64,000 nucleotides of DNA from Puffinus mauretanicus (GCA_023333565.1 JAJKFH010003165.1:124001-188000), one strand, 5' to 3'; numbered from the stretch's first letter, positions 48,101 to 57,080 are shown. Numbers and translations: made by a program. The notes: a model not told the origin generated them from the letters alone.

Positions 48101-50074
48101 CTTAGTAATGGAGCAGTTAGTTAACTGATGCTGTCAGATGATCTCAACAGTATGGAGCAGGATTTCTCACTGTACTGCCATCAGTCTTCAACATCAGCTT
48201 CTAAGTGACTTGATCAAAAACTGTAAAGTACATATGCCACAACTTTGTTCCTACTTTCCATCTCTCTTCCCATTTGTGGGATTGGATGCATAATCATTTT
48301 TTAATGTTAGATGCTGAACATCCTCCACCTTGTAAGTTCCATTCAGTTCTGCTCTAATTTACTACTTAGTGAATTATCCTTCATGCCCCAGGGAAGACCT
48401 CCGGATAGATGGGATGCACCATCCCAAATGGGATGTCATTTAGAGGTGGACTTCCCTGCAATCTGATGGATAGTTAATGGGGTAGTGGGGATCACTTATG
48501 TCTTGAAACCTCATGCAATACACTTATACCATTTTTAAGCCAGAAGTTTCCCTAAAACAATCTTTCTTAATCTTTGACCCACTTTTGAGATGGTTTTTAT
48601 CTCTGACTTTAGCATCACTGATCATTTTGTTTGTATTTGCTGTTCACAATCACCTTAAGAATAATAAAACTTTATTTTGTCAGCTTTCATTATCCTACCT
48701 TCTTAAAGAATGTTGAAAATGCAGTTAGGTAGTTCTGGATCTAGATCTTCTAAATTTTGTTTGAAAACTTTAGCAAAAGTTTATCATAAGTTTGTCCGTA
48801 TTGTGGTTCTAGCTTTTTTCAGAGAGTTGTCATACCTGTCTGTCTGTACAAGCCCATGCTTGTACAGTGATCCGCAAAGACTGTCAATTTGAGGTGCAAT
48901 CCTAGCCTTATACCTTAGTTCAAAATGGTAGTTTTTCTTACTCATTGCCAGCCGACTTATGTCCTGGGTACACAAAATCTGTTTTTACTTGAGGGAAGGG
49001 AAGAACAAGTATTTAGGAAAATTGGGTAAGTATTTGTAGAACACTGAAGAAGTATAAAAGAGACCACCTTACTAAGCAGCCTTTTCTAGTAGCTTAAATT
49101 GTGCATTTCTTATTTAGGAAACAAGTACTTCAGTCTTCCATTTTTATTTAGGAAACAAGTATACTTTTTTGAAGATTCAGTGCGCAAAAACCGTAACAGC
49201 CTTAATTACATGCCCTGAACTGGTTTCCCTCTGGAGATATAAACTTGAAAAGATATGAACTTCATCTTCCATAAAGCTATTTATGATTTAACATCATGCT
49301 TAAAGAACTATTCTGAATGGCAATGCTGCAGTTCAGTATAAACTCAGAACTTCATACTCACTGTGCAAAGTTCTTTCCTACTACAAGTGAAAATACCCTT
49401 ACAGGAAGGAGTGATTGTCAGTATTTATATAGTCATATTGCCTATCTGTTTTTCCTTCTGCCTCCAACTGTAAAACAAAAACCAAAAAAAAAAGGAAAAA
49501 ATGTATTTTGGAGGTGCACTCTTTTATAGAGTGTAAGATGAAGACAGTTCCTCTACAGAAGGTCTCTCCATATAGCTGCAGCTACTTGGGGTGGTTCTCC
49601 TCTTTGATGCGTGATGTGCCAAGTATCCTTGTTACAAATAATAGTTAACAGTAATAACTTTTTAATGCTAAACTTCTATTTAGACTCTTACATTGAAAAT
49701 TTGCAGGATCTTCTTCTGAAAGGCTTGTGAAAATTTTTTTGAAGGTTATAAACAGCCAAAGCCCAAAGGTATTAACGGTTTTCATAATCAGTCCTAACAA
49801 TATTGATCTGCTATTACTATTCCATACGCAAGAGAAAAATTGTGATTCTTTGTAAGTTATATTTCAGGGTATTTTTCTTACGTTTAATAGAAGCTTTACA
49901 TATTCTTCTTACCAGTATAATCCTTGTATTGCTCTTTCAGGTCAGTTGGAAGTTATCATGGATCGTCGACTTATGCAGGATGACAACCGTGGCCTTGGAC
50001 AAGGTGTCCAAGATAACAAGATTACAGCTAATATCTTCCGACTTCTGCTGGAAAGAAGACATGGAACAGATGTG
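2944..50074 (+). CDS. MAN2A1: Alpha-mannosidase 2 (Golgi alpha-mannosidase II), internal part of gene, 11 exons
   Basis: The joined exons 2944-3146, 8262-8447, 9845-9959, 12224-12291, 29626-29791, 32230-32460, 32573-32695, 40842-40956, 44708-44841, 45956-46097 and 49941-50074 give 1617 bases, 539 codons without a stop. The family trims two mannoses from GlcNAcMan5GlcNAc2 in the medial Golgi, the step that commits N-glycans to the complex type; the enzyme is a type II membrane protein of about 1,140 residues. Seen here are the end of the GH38 catalytic domain, the middle domain with HHDAITGT (zinc ligand His), and most of the C-terminal domain including [12 protein letters not shown]. The signal anchor, the nucleophile exon and the C-terminus lie outside the window. 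MAN2A1 is preferred over its paralogue MAN2A2 because of long matches such as the segments around [27 protein letters not shown] and [15 protein letters not shown]. Some segments resemble MAN2A2 more (see findings). All donors are GT and all acceptors AG. Confidence 0.96.
3147..8261 (+). other. MAN2A1 intron (5.1 kb)
   Basis: It holds a 0.87-kb CR1 LINE at 3691-4558. The remainder is AT-rich with poly-A and poly-T runs, and I see no exon or RNA gene. The minus-strand open frames at 5201-5480 and 7221-7535 have low-complexity composition and no recognisable family. Confidence 0.85.
3691..4558 (-). mobile_element. CR1 LINE with ORF2 C-terminal remnant
   Basis: The plus strand starts with the CR1 tail (cagaatcatagaatcatt) and the typical aaggttggaaaagacc. 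Read on the minus strand it encodes the end of the CR1 ORF2 reverse transcriptase. A fragment with the RT active-site block ADDTKLGG near 4530-4550 is followed, after a frame change around 4320-4420, by an open 186-residue stretch (4320 down to 3760) with [31 protein letters not shown] and [12 protein letters not shown]. The copy is 5'-truncated within the RT domain, so it cannot be autonomous. Relative to the copy at 54582 it lacks the short FS-containing segment between REL-GL and EKRRLRG. It is antisense to MAN2A1. Confidence 0.95.
8262..8447 (+). CDS. MAN2A1: MAN2A1 exon b: zinc-binding HHDAITGT
   Basis: The exon begins with the third base of the split Arg codon after aattccag and ends with two bases of the next split Arg codon at ag|gtaatt. 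It encodes [12 protein letters not shown], a variable linker, then [21 protein letters not shown] and [12 protein letters not shown]. In GH38 enzymes the second His of the HHDA motif is a zinc ligand and the following Asp contacts the substrate; both are present, so this part of the active site is intact. Confidence 0.98.
8448..9844 (+). other. MAN2A1 intron (1.4 kb)
   Basis: This is AT-rich intronic sequence with a short TATG-type microsatellite near 9015-9050. I see no repeat family or other gene. Confidence 0.85.
9015..9050. repeat. Imperfect (TATG)n microsatellite
   Basis: The stretch alternates tatg and tatg-like units with two interruptions (tatgtatgtatgtctatgta and onward). It is short and may be polymorphic. 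Confidence 0.7.
9845..9959 (+). CDS. MAN2A1: MAN2A1 exon c: middle domain
   Basis: The exon follows tttaacag, completes the Arg codon and encodes [20 protein letters not shown] then [18 protein letters not shown], ending in phase 0 at aagatg|gtgagc. The start (LFHS, LILKDK) matches MAN2A1. The NLKKVII...AH part is closer to what is known of MAN2A2, suggesting retained ancestral residues. Confidence 0.95.
9960..12223 (+). other. MAN2A1 intron (2.3 kb)
   Basis: The intron contains a run of 13 G at 11268-11280 and a run of 9 C near 11727. No mobile element or gene is recognised. The open frames at 10900-11112, 11168-11416 and 11372-11629 (minus) show no family features. Confidence 0.85.
11268..11280 (+). 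repeat. G13 homopolymer
   Basis: Thirteen consecutive G lie in the transcribed strand (ataaaac then G13 then aaagg), an unusual run in an AT-rich intron. It could form intermolecular or slipped G-quadruplex structures in RNA and is likely length-variable. Confidence 0.9.
12224..12291 (+). CDS. MAN2A1: MAN2A1 exon d
   Basis: This short exon, 68 bases, follows cttttgtag and ends cca ag|gtaaat. It encodes [18 protein letters not shown] and TSQP plus two bases of a split Arg codon. The block SQDSLP-K--I-L----PR is conserved in MAN2A1 and links the middle domain to the C-terminal domain. Confidence 0.93.
18927..18954. repeat. Two-copy tandem repeat attattatgaagg
   Basis: Two adjacent copies of about 13 bases lie just after an A/T-homopolymer cluster at 18890-18926. 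Local slippage is the simplest origin. Confidence 0.75.
19242..19650 (+). mobile_element. Fossil DIRS-like retrotransposon reverse transcriptase fragment
   Basis: From 19242 one frame reads [12 protein letters not shown]. After a 2-base frameshift at 19284-19285 the next frame reads [18 protein letters not shown] (19286-19339), then an [20 protein letters not shown] block, and after in-frame stops [16 protein letters not shown] (19460 onward). This matches in order the RT fingers and palm start of DIRS-type elements: the YF-VPKK-GG-RPILD-R-LN-F motif, the F-M-TL--I block, and the IHP-HRKYLRF-VG block. Stops and a frameshift make it a pseudogene. The downstream part to about 19650 ([12 protein letters not shown]...) sits where PFGLS-AP-VFTK would be but is badly decayed. 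Element ends are not visible. It has the same orientation as MAN2A1. Confidence 0.75.
23878..23966. repeat. Paired T10A10 palindromes, about 69 bp apart
   Basis: T10 followed directly by A10 occurs at 23878-23897 and again at 23947-23966, separated by unique sequence. Each unit is a perfect 20-base palindrome. Such blocks are strongly bent, nucleosome-disfavouring and can extrude hairpins. Confidence 0.9.
24259..24288. repeat. 10-bp unit, three copies
   Basis: Three tandem copies of agagaatttN differ only in the last positions (agagaatttc, agagaatttt, agagaattct). It is a minor minisatellite-like slip. Confidence 0.85.
29626..29791 (+). CDS. MAN2A1: MAN2A1 exon e: start of C-terminal domain
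   Basis: The exon follows tttttgcag, completes Arg and encodes [34 protein letters not shown] and [14 protein letters not shown] up to HEAYQ, ending phase 0 at cag|gtatgc. VYNPLEQ-R-S-VSV and VQ-SAVW are hallmarks of the first beta-sandwich of the GH38 C-terminal domain. Confidence 0.97.
30185..30209. repeat. T25 homopolymer
   Basis: An uninterrupted run of 25 T lies 27 bases upstream of the LTR. It is likely length-variable and could interfere with assembly. Confidence 0.9.
30232..30236. repeat. Target-site duplication ATAGT (left)
   Basis: The five bases match 30772-30776 on the other side of the LTR. Confidence 0.85.
30237..30771 (+). mobile_element. Solo LTR, ERVL-like, plus orientation
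   Basis: The LTR is bounded by a perfect 5-bp target duplication ATAGT (30232-30236 and 30772-30776). Five-base duplications are typical of class III (ERVL-like) elements. It starts tttcctgatttcggctggga (a decayed TG start) and ends aaccacgaca. Its sequence pairs as an inverted repeat with 31097-31651, sharing the G-rich purine tract (ggggggaagaagaagg), the cttcccaagtcaccgttac segment and the tttatctcaaccc segment. The probable TATA position reads tatgtaaag (about 30460) and looks decayed. No internal viral sequence lies beside it, so it is a solo LTR left by recombination. Confidence 0.85.
30772..30776. repeat. Target-site duplication ATAGT (right)
   Basis: The five bases match 30232-30236 and fix the right LTR border after ...cgaca. 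Confidence 0.85.
31092..31096. repeat. Target-site duplication ATAAT (left)
   Basis: The five bases match 31652-31656. Confidence 0.85.
31097..31651 (-). mobile_element. Solo LTR, ERVL-like, minus orientation
   Basis: On the plus strand it runs from tgttgtggattaacccc to ccaaaaccagtaca, so the LTR reads TG...CA on the minus strand. It is flanked by a perfect 5-bp target duplication ATAAT (31092-31096 and 31652-31656). A TATA-like gcatataaag lies on the minus strand at 31399-31408, just before the purine-rich tract. It is the inverted counterpart of 30237-30771 with clearly similar sequence over most of its length. No internal element sequence adjoins it. The open frame at 31090-31353 (minus) is part of the LTR. 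Confidence 0.88.
31652..31656. repeat. Target-site duplication ATAAT (right)
   Basis: The five bases match 31092-31096 and fix the border after ...ccagtaca. Confidence 0.85.
32230..32460 (+). CDS. MAN2A1: MAN2A1 exon f
   Basis: This 77-codon exon, phase 0 at both ends, follows tcccaacag and has a gtgtgt donor. It encodes [20 protein letters not shown], a variable stretch with LADYNVYM, then [33 protein letters not shown] and LADY fit MAN2A1, while YM-LWFSG-SGLL fits MAN2A2. The internal Met at the exon start is not an initiation site, because the preceding exon joins in frame. Confidence 0.96.
32461..32572 (+). other. MAN2A1 mini-intron (112 bp)
   Basis: This is the smallest intron in the window, bounded by gtgtgt and tgtccttag. 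Read-through without splicing extends the open frame to a stop at 32596-32598, so retention would truncate the protein. Confidence 0.9.
32573..32695 (+). CDS. MAN2A1: MAN2A1 exon g
   Basis: This 41-codon exon is phase 0 at both ends. It encodes [20 protein letters not shown] then [20 protein letters not shown] and K, ending gccaag|gtaaat. [27 protein letters not shown] is nearly invariant in MAN2A1. Confidence 0.98.
33818..33853. repeat. Two-copy tandem repeat, 20-bp period
   Basis: tcacattttaactaat occurs at 33818-33833 and 33838-33853, separated by cagg. Confidence 0.9.
36150..39560 (+). mobile_element. Fossil DIRS-like retrotransposon (RT and tyrosine-recombinase remnants)
   Basis: Three decayed pieces occur in the expected order. 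(1) 36424-36519 reads [13 protein letters not shown] followed by [17 protein letters not shown], resembling the DIRS RT stretch HR-YLRF--EG-HYQ--ALPF-LS-AP-VF-K. (2) 38925-38960 reads [12 protein letters not shown], like the VP-WDLN-VL start of the DIRS tyrosine recombinase core. (3) 39498-39557 reads [19 protein letters not shown], like the recombinase C-terminal ICRAA-WSS--TFI--Y motif that precedes the catalytic Tyr. Stops and frame changes are frequent and the true ends are not visible. The order and spacing (about 2.5 kb RT to recombinase) support one element, but each piece alone is weak. Confidence 0.5.
37449..37570 (-). mobile_element. Old CR1 LINE fragment
   Basis: The stretch starts with the tail sequence aatcatagaatcc and continues with CR1-like ttcaaagcagagt and cagggctttgtccagttga. 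It is heavily diverged with internal gaps, and lies inside the DIRS-like region. Confidence 0.55.
40842..40956 (+). CDS. MAN2A1: MAN2A1 exon h
   Basis: After ctttttgtag the exon encodes [38 protein letters not shown] and one base of Gly, ending cag g|gtaaga. PP-VRV-HGR--SEV-CFF-HVTH--RLY--QG fits MAN2A1 and differs from the AYYEH variant of MAN2A2. Confidence 0.97.
40957..44707 (+). other. MAN2A1 intron (3.8 kb)
   Basis: Nothing beyond simple AT-rich sequence is recognised. The open frame at 42812-43018 is low-complexity Phe/Ser/Tyr-rich and probably chance. Confidence 0.85.
44708..44841 (+). CDS. MAN2A1: MAN2A1 exon i
   Basis: The exon completes Gly and encodes [34 protein letters not shown] and [10 protein letters not shown], ending phase 0 at cag|gtaatt. 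[10 protein letters not shown] and [11 protein letters not shown] are strongly conserved across the family. Confidence 0.98.
44842..45955 (+). other. MAN2A1 intron (1.1 kb)
   Basis: This is plain intronic sequence with no repeat or gene recognised. The acceptor is catactgcag. Confidence 0.85.
45956..46097 (+). CDS. MAN2A1: MAN2A1 exon j
   Basis: The exon encodes [38 protein letters not shown] and SLGVASLKN plus one base of Gly, ending aat g|gtaagt. [23 protein letters not shown] and SAQSLGV-SL-NG fit MAN2A1 closely. Confidence 0.98.
47832..48030 (+). mobile_element. Possible gag-like retroelement remnant
   Basis: An open stretch reads [20 protein letters not shown] and [18 protein letters not shown]. 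The EG--VA----L-------D---R-----AV arrangement resembles the region of DIRS gag that ends in an RR-W motif, but identity is low and this could be chance. It is reported because other DIRS-like pieces occur in the same gene and orientation. Confidence 0.25.
49110..49161. repeat. Direct repeat, 18 bp, 34-bp period
   Basis: ttatttaggaaacaagta occurs at 49110-49127 and 49144-49161. Confidence 0.9.
49941..50074 (+). CDS. MAN2A1: MAN2A1 exon k (last in window)
   Basis: The exon follows ctctttcag, completes Gly and encodes [38 protein letters not shown] and RHGTDV. The [12 protein letters not shown] block contributes to the substrate pocket in solved family members and is invariant here. The donor is taken as gatgtg|gtagga. 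A second GT three bases upstream (gat|gtggta) would give the same frame minus one Val. The rest of the protein, roughly the last 200 residues, must lie past base 64000. Confidence 0.94.
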
Positions 50075-51377
50075 GTAGGATTCACTGTCTGGATTTTTCT
50101 GGCTAATTGAGATATAAATATTTATTTCTGTTGCAGCAGCAGTGAACTCACTAAAAAAATTATTCCATGAGCAGTAGAACTAAGGAAACACAGCTTCCAA
50201 GGGAGTTTTGTCAGCTTGCTTGCATATTCTTATTGTAAAGACTTTGTCTTTCACTATTCCTCACACAAATTTCTGCAGTGTCTGCTTTCTCACTCACACT
50301 TCACATGACTGGGATACTGTTGTGGAAGTCTTTTCTTTTTTCTTTCTTTTTTTTTTTTTCCTTTTTTCTTCTTTTATTGAGGAAGCTTTTAAAAAATTGC
50401 TAATTAGCAAGACTTCTGCTTCTTAACAAAGTTAACTGAATCTGAACAAAGGTTGACAAATTATTTCTGATGAATGTGTGGAAAGAGAAAAGATCTTATA
50501 AATCTAATTTTTTTTAGGAAATAAGGTTTAAGTGGAAATATTTAGATGCCAGACATATAAACCTTCTCACTTCATTATGATCCTGGGAAAGCTGAGACCA
50601 TTTTGTTGTAAGGGTTTTTTTTTACTTGCACAGATCATCTCAGTTCACCTTTTTCTGTATTAGTCTTTTGAATAACTCTTGAATTTTCTTTCAGTTTTTT
50701 GTATTTTCTCTCTTTGCTTTTTTTCCTATCACTTTTGAGAAGAACAAGATAAGTAGTACATCTTCATACTGAGGCAGTAGAATCGTGATGACAGCACTGA
50801 GTATATTTTAAAATCATCACATAGCTAAAGATGAGAGGTTGTATTCTGAGCTGCTAATGAATATGCAGATAAATTGGAATTAATTCTGGTTTATAATGGA
50901 TATTGTTAACCACTGTGAGAGGATGATAATACCAAGCTTAAAGCTAATTTCCACCACTTAATGATTGACAGTGTTTTTTTTCAGGTTGTACATGTCATTA
51001 TGATTTTCTAGTTCCTCATCCTGTATAACACAGGCAGCATATTAACTGCATTTGTCAGTGTGGTGTGCAAATACCTGAGCTAACTTGAAAGAAGCTAACT
51101 TGAGTTCTGCAGCAGTGGAGCTTTGACAACGATGAGCATTGCACAGGTTAATCTACCTTCACAACAAACCCGCAGAGAAATCTATACTGCCACAGAAAAC
51201 TTCCTTAGTACCGAGAGTAATTTGTGTTGTATTAAATCAGAATGTGAAGCTGGTAAGTAAGAATTATTGGACATGGAAACCTATGTTTACATTAGCAAAT
51301 AATTCGAAACAACAGGAGTACATCAGATCAGTTAGCGCCATGGTGCTTGCGTTGATGCTGTGTGCAGTTTTGGTATT

Positions 51378-51480
51378 TTCCATAGAACCATGAAATAACT
51401 CACTAAAAGGTATCTCTGGAAGTCTTCTAGTCCAGTCCCTGCTCAAAGCAGGTCTACTTTTGTGTCAGAACAGACTTAAA
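51378..51480 (-). mobile_element. Old CR1 LINE fragment
   Basis: ccatagaaccatgaaataac is followed by ctctggaagtcttctagtcc and agtccctgctcaaagcaggt, which match the CR1 3' end. It may extend, very decayed, to about 51660. Confidence 0.65.
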
Positions 51481-54400
51481 AAACTGTCTGAAGGATTAGT
51501 CATCCATTCAGACCATAATGGGGTAGAGCATGTTTGGTGCATACCTCCAAGAAAACTAGTCCATGCACACTGAGACTCCTCTGCAAACTAGCACAGTGCC
51601 TGGTTAAGTGGGGTTGGCCATTAGTTTAATTTCAGAATGGCACTGCTACTTCAAACCAAAACCCTCCTTCGGAAAATAGTTTGAGGTTACCTCAGTTAGA
51701 ACAAAGGCAGCCTAAACAACTCTGGGATTATCTGGTTAGTGAAACATTTACATGTGTCTTTGCATACATTTACCAGTTTGTTTAGGATACCAGTCAGGCT
51801 TCAGCTTAGTAGAATAACAATATATTTCCCTTTTCTTATTAAAATCCTCTTCTTTTCCTCCATTTTTGAAAGATTCTGTGTAAGTTCCTAAGAATCTTTC
51901 AAAGGAGAAGGGACAGTTTTCTGCTACGATCAAAAATCTTTGAGGTGTTTTGGGTGTGTTCCAGCATCTACCTTCCTTCCCCCTGATCCTTCCTGCTGAG
52001 CTTAGAATGGTTTTAAATAGCCGCAGAGCCCCCTTTAAGGGCAGTGGTTCTTACACACTCTTGCAGGGTCTTGAAAAGAAGCGGGATCGAAGCTATGGGG
52101 GAGTGGGCACAGTCAAATAGGTGCTGTTGGCCCAACTGATACAGTGTGCGCAACCCCCAGGAGCCAAGCAAGATGTTTTAAGGAAACATTATCTTTCTGG
52201 TGTTATATCTGGTATTCCTCTTTGCTATATTGAGAGTGTTCTAGCACTTTGTTTTTCAAAATTTCTCTGAACATCGGTAACATTTTCTGATTCATGTAAG
52301 ATGTGTTAAAGTAAGGAAGGGTAGTAGTCCCCTTTCTTTCTCTTTTGTTAAATGTACAAACATATTTTTTTAGTGCATTGTTACTCAGAAGGTAGTTGTT
52401 ATAATAGTTTAAAAATATCCCTGACAGAAAAATTATGAAGAAATTATATGCAGTTTATATATGTAATCGGCTGCAGTGTGACTCATACACTGGCCCTAAT
52501 TTTGTTGTCAAGCCCTATTTTGTTGTTGACTTGAGGAACCATAGAAGCTACAGGAGTTTTGATGGCTTGGCATCTTTGCCAATACAAGCTGAAGTGTATT
52601 CCAAAGTAATTCATTCTGTCTTTTCTTAAAAACAGTTCTGAAGAATAGGATTTTTTGTGCTCTTTGGGAAACTTTCCCATAAAAGGAGAGTGTGTGAAGT
52701 GTAGAATGTGCAATTCTTTAAAATTAATTAAAATAAATTAAAATAAATGTGCATCACTTTGGTGTAATTACTGCAGATTTTTTTGGTTATGACAATATCA
52801 ACCAGAAGTTTCTTTTAATTTAATCTCTGAAGGTTTTTCCTTCCCCAACCCCACCTTGGACAGTATATTTTAATGGCAGAGTTAAACCACATAAAAGTCC
52901 TGAAGTGTAAGATTGACCTGTCCAGTGAGTAGGTAGAATTCTTAATAATCACTAGCATACTCAGGTAGCCTGTGTTCTACAAGTCCCTAATCCTAATGTT
53001 ACTGGATTTTGGCTCCTGAATTCTAGCTCATCTAGCCAGTAGTAAATACTCATGCTGATATGCCTCTGTCCAAAAGACTTCAGTTGATTTGTTTTGCTGA
53101 AATTTCCTCACACACACACCCAAAGCTGGATACTACAAAAGCTGTATTCAGAATGACAGTATTGTTCATTAAGTAAGCTATGTATGTAGTAAGAGCTGGG
53201 CAAAAATCATTTCACTTTATATCATAGTCACCTGATTTATTGACAACTGTGTCCCTCAAACCTCTGTTGATGTTGTTACTGTGTTTCGATACAATTTCTA
53301 TATACATCTTTTTCTCCTCCTACTAGATACAACTAATTCTGTTTATATGTTCACTTTGTCCTTGCAAGCATTTTTTGGCTCTGCGTATCTTTTTGACTTC
53401 TCTCCTAACATTCATTCTTCTTTTTCCTCAGATTGTTAAGCAAAAACTGAATGCATTTAATTTTTAAATTCAAGGGAATATTATTATTTAGCTAAGGATG
53501 AAACTGAGTACAGTTATCAATACTTGCTTGTCAAAAGAGTAAAGGTTTCTTTATTTTTGCAAATATAGACTCTTATTTGACATTTATTATAAGTTTTGTT
53601 AAAAATAAACATTGATACCTTTTTACTTTCCAGGCCTTAGTGTGTAATATTAGTATAAGAATATGAATGAAATAGGATTTATAGGAAGTGGTAATATCTT
53701 TATTTCATCAATGACATAGCTGGAGAAAAGATGCCATTACAGGCACACACTTGCTTCTTCAGATTCCTATTGCATACCTTGCCTTGACTTGCTCAATTTA
53801 CGTAACTGGATTTATAGCCTAGTCTCAAGGAGAGAGCCAGGATTCCATGGCTCAAATAGCTGCTATAGTTTGGGGCGCGGGGGGGTTGCTTAGAGAAACA
53901 ATGATACAGGCAGTTAATAAAATCACAAATATGTGGCAGATAATCAAACTCCTTTTCTTCCACCACATACAACTATTCTTTTTTTCTTATTAAATATCTG
54001 TCAGTATCCACTTTCTCTGAAAATATATGCTTGGTTATATAGCCATTTCTGTCTGGTTGAGGTGCATTTGCCACTTACTTGGTGTTCATATTTATAATGC
54101 ACGTGTACGTTTCACATAGTAGCTATGTACTGTACTGTACATTGCTATGCTATGTATAACTACACCTTAACAAGCATAATTAAGTTGATATTTCAAAAAA
54201 GCAGAAACTCAACATTAGCTTAACTACTACCATTTAGAAGCCCATGTGTGACAACCTCAGATGTTCTAATACTGTTTTTAGTTATGATGACCATAGTGAA
54301 CTCGTCAAGTATATACAAAATCTTGAACTTTAAAGTTTTGGGGTTTTATGGTGGCCACAGAAGAAGAAAAAAGACATTTCACTCTTTCTCTCACACGGAA

Positions 54401-54581
54401 CACAATGCATCTTCTTTAGAGCCTGGCCACATATATTTAGTAAGGGAAGTACACTTATTTCTTGTTTTATTTGAAGAGGGATTCAGGTATGTGTTAGTTC
54501 TTTCCAGCTTTGCTTAAAACTCTACATTTAAATTACTATTACTGCTACTACTATATAGATGATACTGTATTTCTTATGCTG

Positions 54582-55189
54582 GAATCATAGAATCATTAAG
54601 GTTGGAAAAAACCTCTAAGATCAGCGAGTCCAACCGTCAACCCAGCACCACCATGTCCACTACACCATCTCCCTAAGCGCCTCATCTACACGTCTATTAA
54701 ATAATTCCAGGGATGGTGACTCAACCACTTCCCTGGGCAGCCTGTTCCAAGGCCTGACCACTCTTTCAGTAGAGAAATTTCTCCTAATGTCCAGCCTAAA
54801 CCTCCCTTAGCGCAACTTGAGGCCATTTCCTCTCATCCTATCGCTAGTTACTTGGGAGAAGAGACCAACCCCCACCTCGCTACAACCTCCTTTCAGGTAG
54901 TTGTAGAGCGCGATGAGCTCTCCCCTCAGCCTCCTCTTCTCCAGGCTAAACAACCCCAGTTCCCTCAGCCGCTCCTCATAAGGCTTGTTCTCCAGGCCCT
55001 TCACCAGCTTTGTTGCCCTTCTCTGGACACGCTCCAACACCTCCATGTCCTTCTTGTAGTGAGGAGCCCAAAACTGAACACAGGATTCGAGGTGCGGCCT
55101 CACCAGTGCTGAGTAGGGGGGCACGATCACTTCCCTACTCCTGCTGGCCACACTGTTTCTAATACAGGCCAGGATGCCATTGGCCTTGG
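54582..55189 (-). mobile_element. CR1 LINE with ORF2 C-terminal remnant (second copy)
   Basis: It has the same tail and 3' region as the copy at 3691-4558, truncated earlier (about 610 bases). The minus strand reads [39 protein letters not shown] and [20 protein letters not shown] up to RGNGLKLR, where a stop (54806 region, TAA in place of the Gln codon kept in the other copy) ends the frame. It retains the FSL residues missing from the first copy. It is 5'-truncated, non-autonomous and antisense to MAN2A1. Confidence 0.95.
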
Positions 55190-56921
55190 AAGTTTGTGTC
55201 TGCTGCTCAAGAACAGTTTTTCCATCTCTTACTTACCTACAAATACTACCTGCTTTCAGGCCAGCACTGTCCTTGTTTTTATGCCAGGGCACCTTACAGC
55301 TTAATTTCTTTCAAATATTGTTTTTTCTTGACACTGTGACAAAGATGTGTTGCACAAAGGTTCTAAGTAAAGACAGATTTGTCTCCAAGCTCCATTTATG
55401 TGATACTGTCCAAAGCTGTAGGGAGTGAATGTTCTCACCCTACAACAGGGCAGCAGCCACTTGTTGTAGCTGGCTCATGGTGAAGTAGGTAGTACAGAGC
55501 ACTGCCTTCCTCTGATTTCTGGACTTTTAGCTATGTCTCTTTTGTGGTTTTTTTGTGTATGTACGTGCATTTCTACAGTGAATTACTTTCCTTCGGTGGT
55601 TTTTATTTGTCTTCATTTGTGCGTACTTGTTTGCCAGCTCTGTTTAGAAAGAAAGTATTTTACTTCAGTAGTATGCATAGTATTCAAGCTTGGTCTCTCC
55701 ACTTCTAGCCCATATAAGTCACCAAAGGAGGAGGGCAGACCTTTTTAAGGTGTTTTCTGAGCTTATCTGAGCTGGTGCAGTTTGAGGTCTTAAATTTAAA
55801 CCTTTCTGTATCACCACTTTTAGGAAGACCTACTTGTTCCTGCTGCAAGCTCTGGCGGTACGGCAGAATCCTTCTTAAAGGAGGGAGAAAGTCTGCAAAT
55901 CTGGCTGCTTCTTGTATTCTCAAGTGAAATAACTCAAGGGATAATCTCTTTGCACATGGAACAAACAGTTTCCATCAGCAGCAAGAACTCTGGAGGACAA
56001 AAGTTAGGAGATACCATTGTGTAGTTTCTGTCTTTATCATCAGTTTGGTGACCTCCTTTCTCATCAAAGCAGAACTCCAGAAAATTTCTGATCGCTGTGT
56101 TCTGCCATCATTGGGGACAGGGTAAGCTCTTCCCAGTAAACAGGAAACAAAATCTAGCACCGTGTCACTTCCACAACTCTAGCATGGGTTATTTATTTAG
56201 GCATTAAGTCCCTCCTCCTTCCTCCTGCAGCATTATTGAACAATATAAACACTGTAAGAAGAATTAGAAGAGAAGAAATAAAATTGATGGGAGAGGCTAT
56301 AACTGAAGTATATAATACTTTTATTATTGAGAAAAGCATGTCATGCTGTCTATCTGCTTTTGTGATCCTTTTCATCCAACTATACTGATGGTTGCATAGT
56401 TGTCAATCTCGGTAATTATGGAGGTGTGCTTATGGCCATGGTGACTAGTTAGTTTCTTTGCCATCTGCAGTCTTCCGTAGACCAGCGAGCAGCTGTTCTC
56501 AAAATGATCTATTTATAGAACATGATTGCTATTATGGCATTTGATTAAAGACTAAATTAAATGCAAGGACCTCACAGTCATCGAAGAAACAGTGATAGGT
56601 GGAGGAAGTGAAGGAACCTAACCAGGGAGGAACGGATCATGCTGAACTGGCTCCTCCTGAGACCATGAAAGGAGGAAGATTAGATTGTTCCCGGTGTGAA
56701 ACCCAACAAGACAATTCAGCAGAAATCACTTTATGCAGATTAAGGGCATTATTTCCTAAAGGGGTCCAGGACTCACAGGATTTGGAGGAGGGAGAGAATT
56801 TTGAAATTTTTTTTTTTTTTTTAAAAACAAACAAAAAAAAAGGTTTGTAATGGGATGTTCAGTGGAAGGGACATAGGTGGAGAAAGAGAAGGATCGAGGT
56901 GGAACAAGTGGGGAAAATAGG

Positions 56922-56930
56922 CATAAAAGG
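56922..56930 (+). promoter_or_regulatory. TATA-like element of the LTR-like block
   Basis: cataaaagg lies 49 bases before attaaa. The pairing suggests a retroviral U3 promoter. No activity can be inferred. Confidence 0.4.
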
Positions 56931-57064
56931 GTCTGATCAAGTCCAGTGCTTGATCACCACAGCCTATCCTGTATTCTTATTAAATCTGGTTTCTGTATGG
57001 GTGCACAACCTTTTCTGAATCTGTGTGAGCCATTAGCCAACTTCAGGTAAGACTAGGAAGCTTG

Positions 57065-57080
57065 GAGAGAGAGAGAGAGA
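57065..57080. repeat. (GA)8 microsatellite
   Basis: Eight uninterrupted GA units follow cttg. Confidence 0.9.

Larger units (their letters stand above)
46098..49940 (+). other. MAN2A1 intron (3.8 kb)
   Basis: It contains an 18-base sequence repeated at a 34-base period (49110-49161) and, at 47.8-48.5 kb, weak signs of a decayed retroelement (see findings). No exon is missing: the Gly split joins exon k in frame. Confidence 0.8.

Noticed and set aside
2944..50074. Assignment to MAN2A2 instead of MAN2A1
   Set aside because: Most exons, including the HHDAITGT exon and exons g to j, match MAN2A1 specifically; only short stretches resemble MAN2A2.
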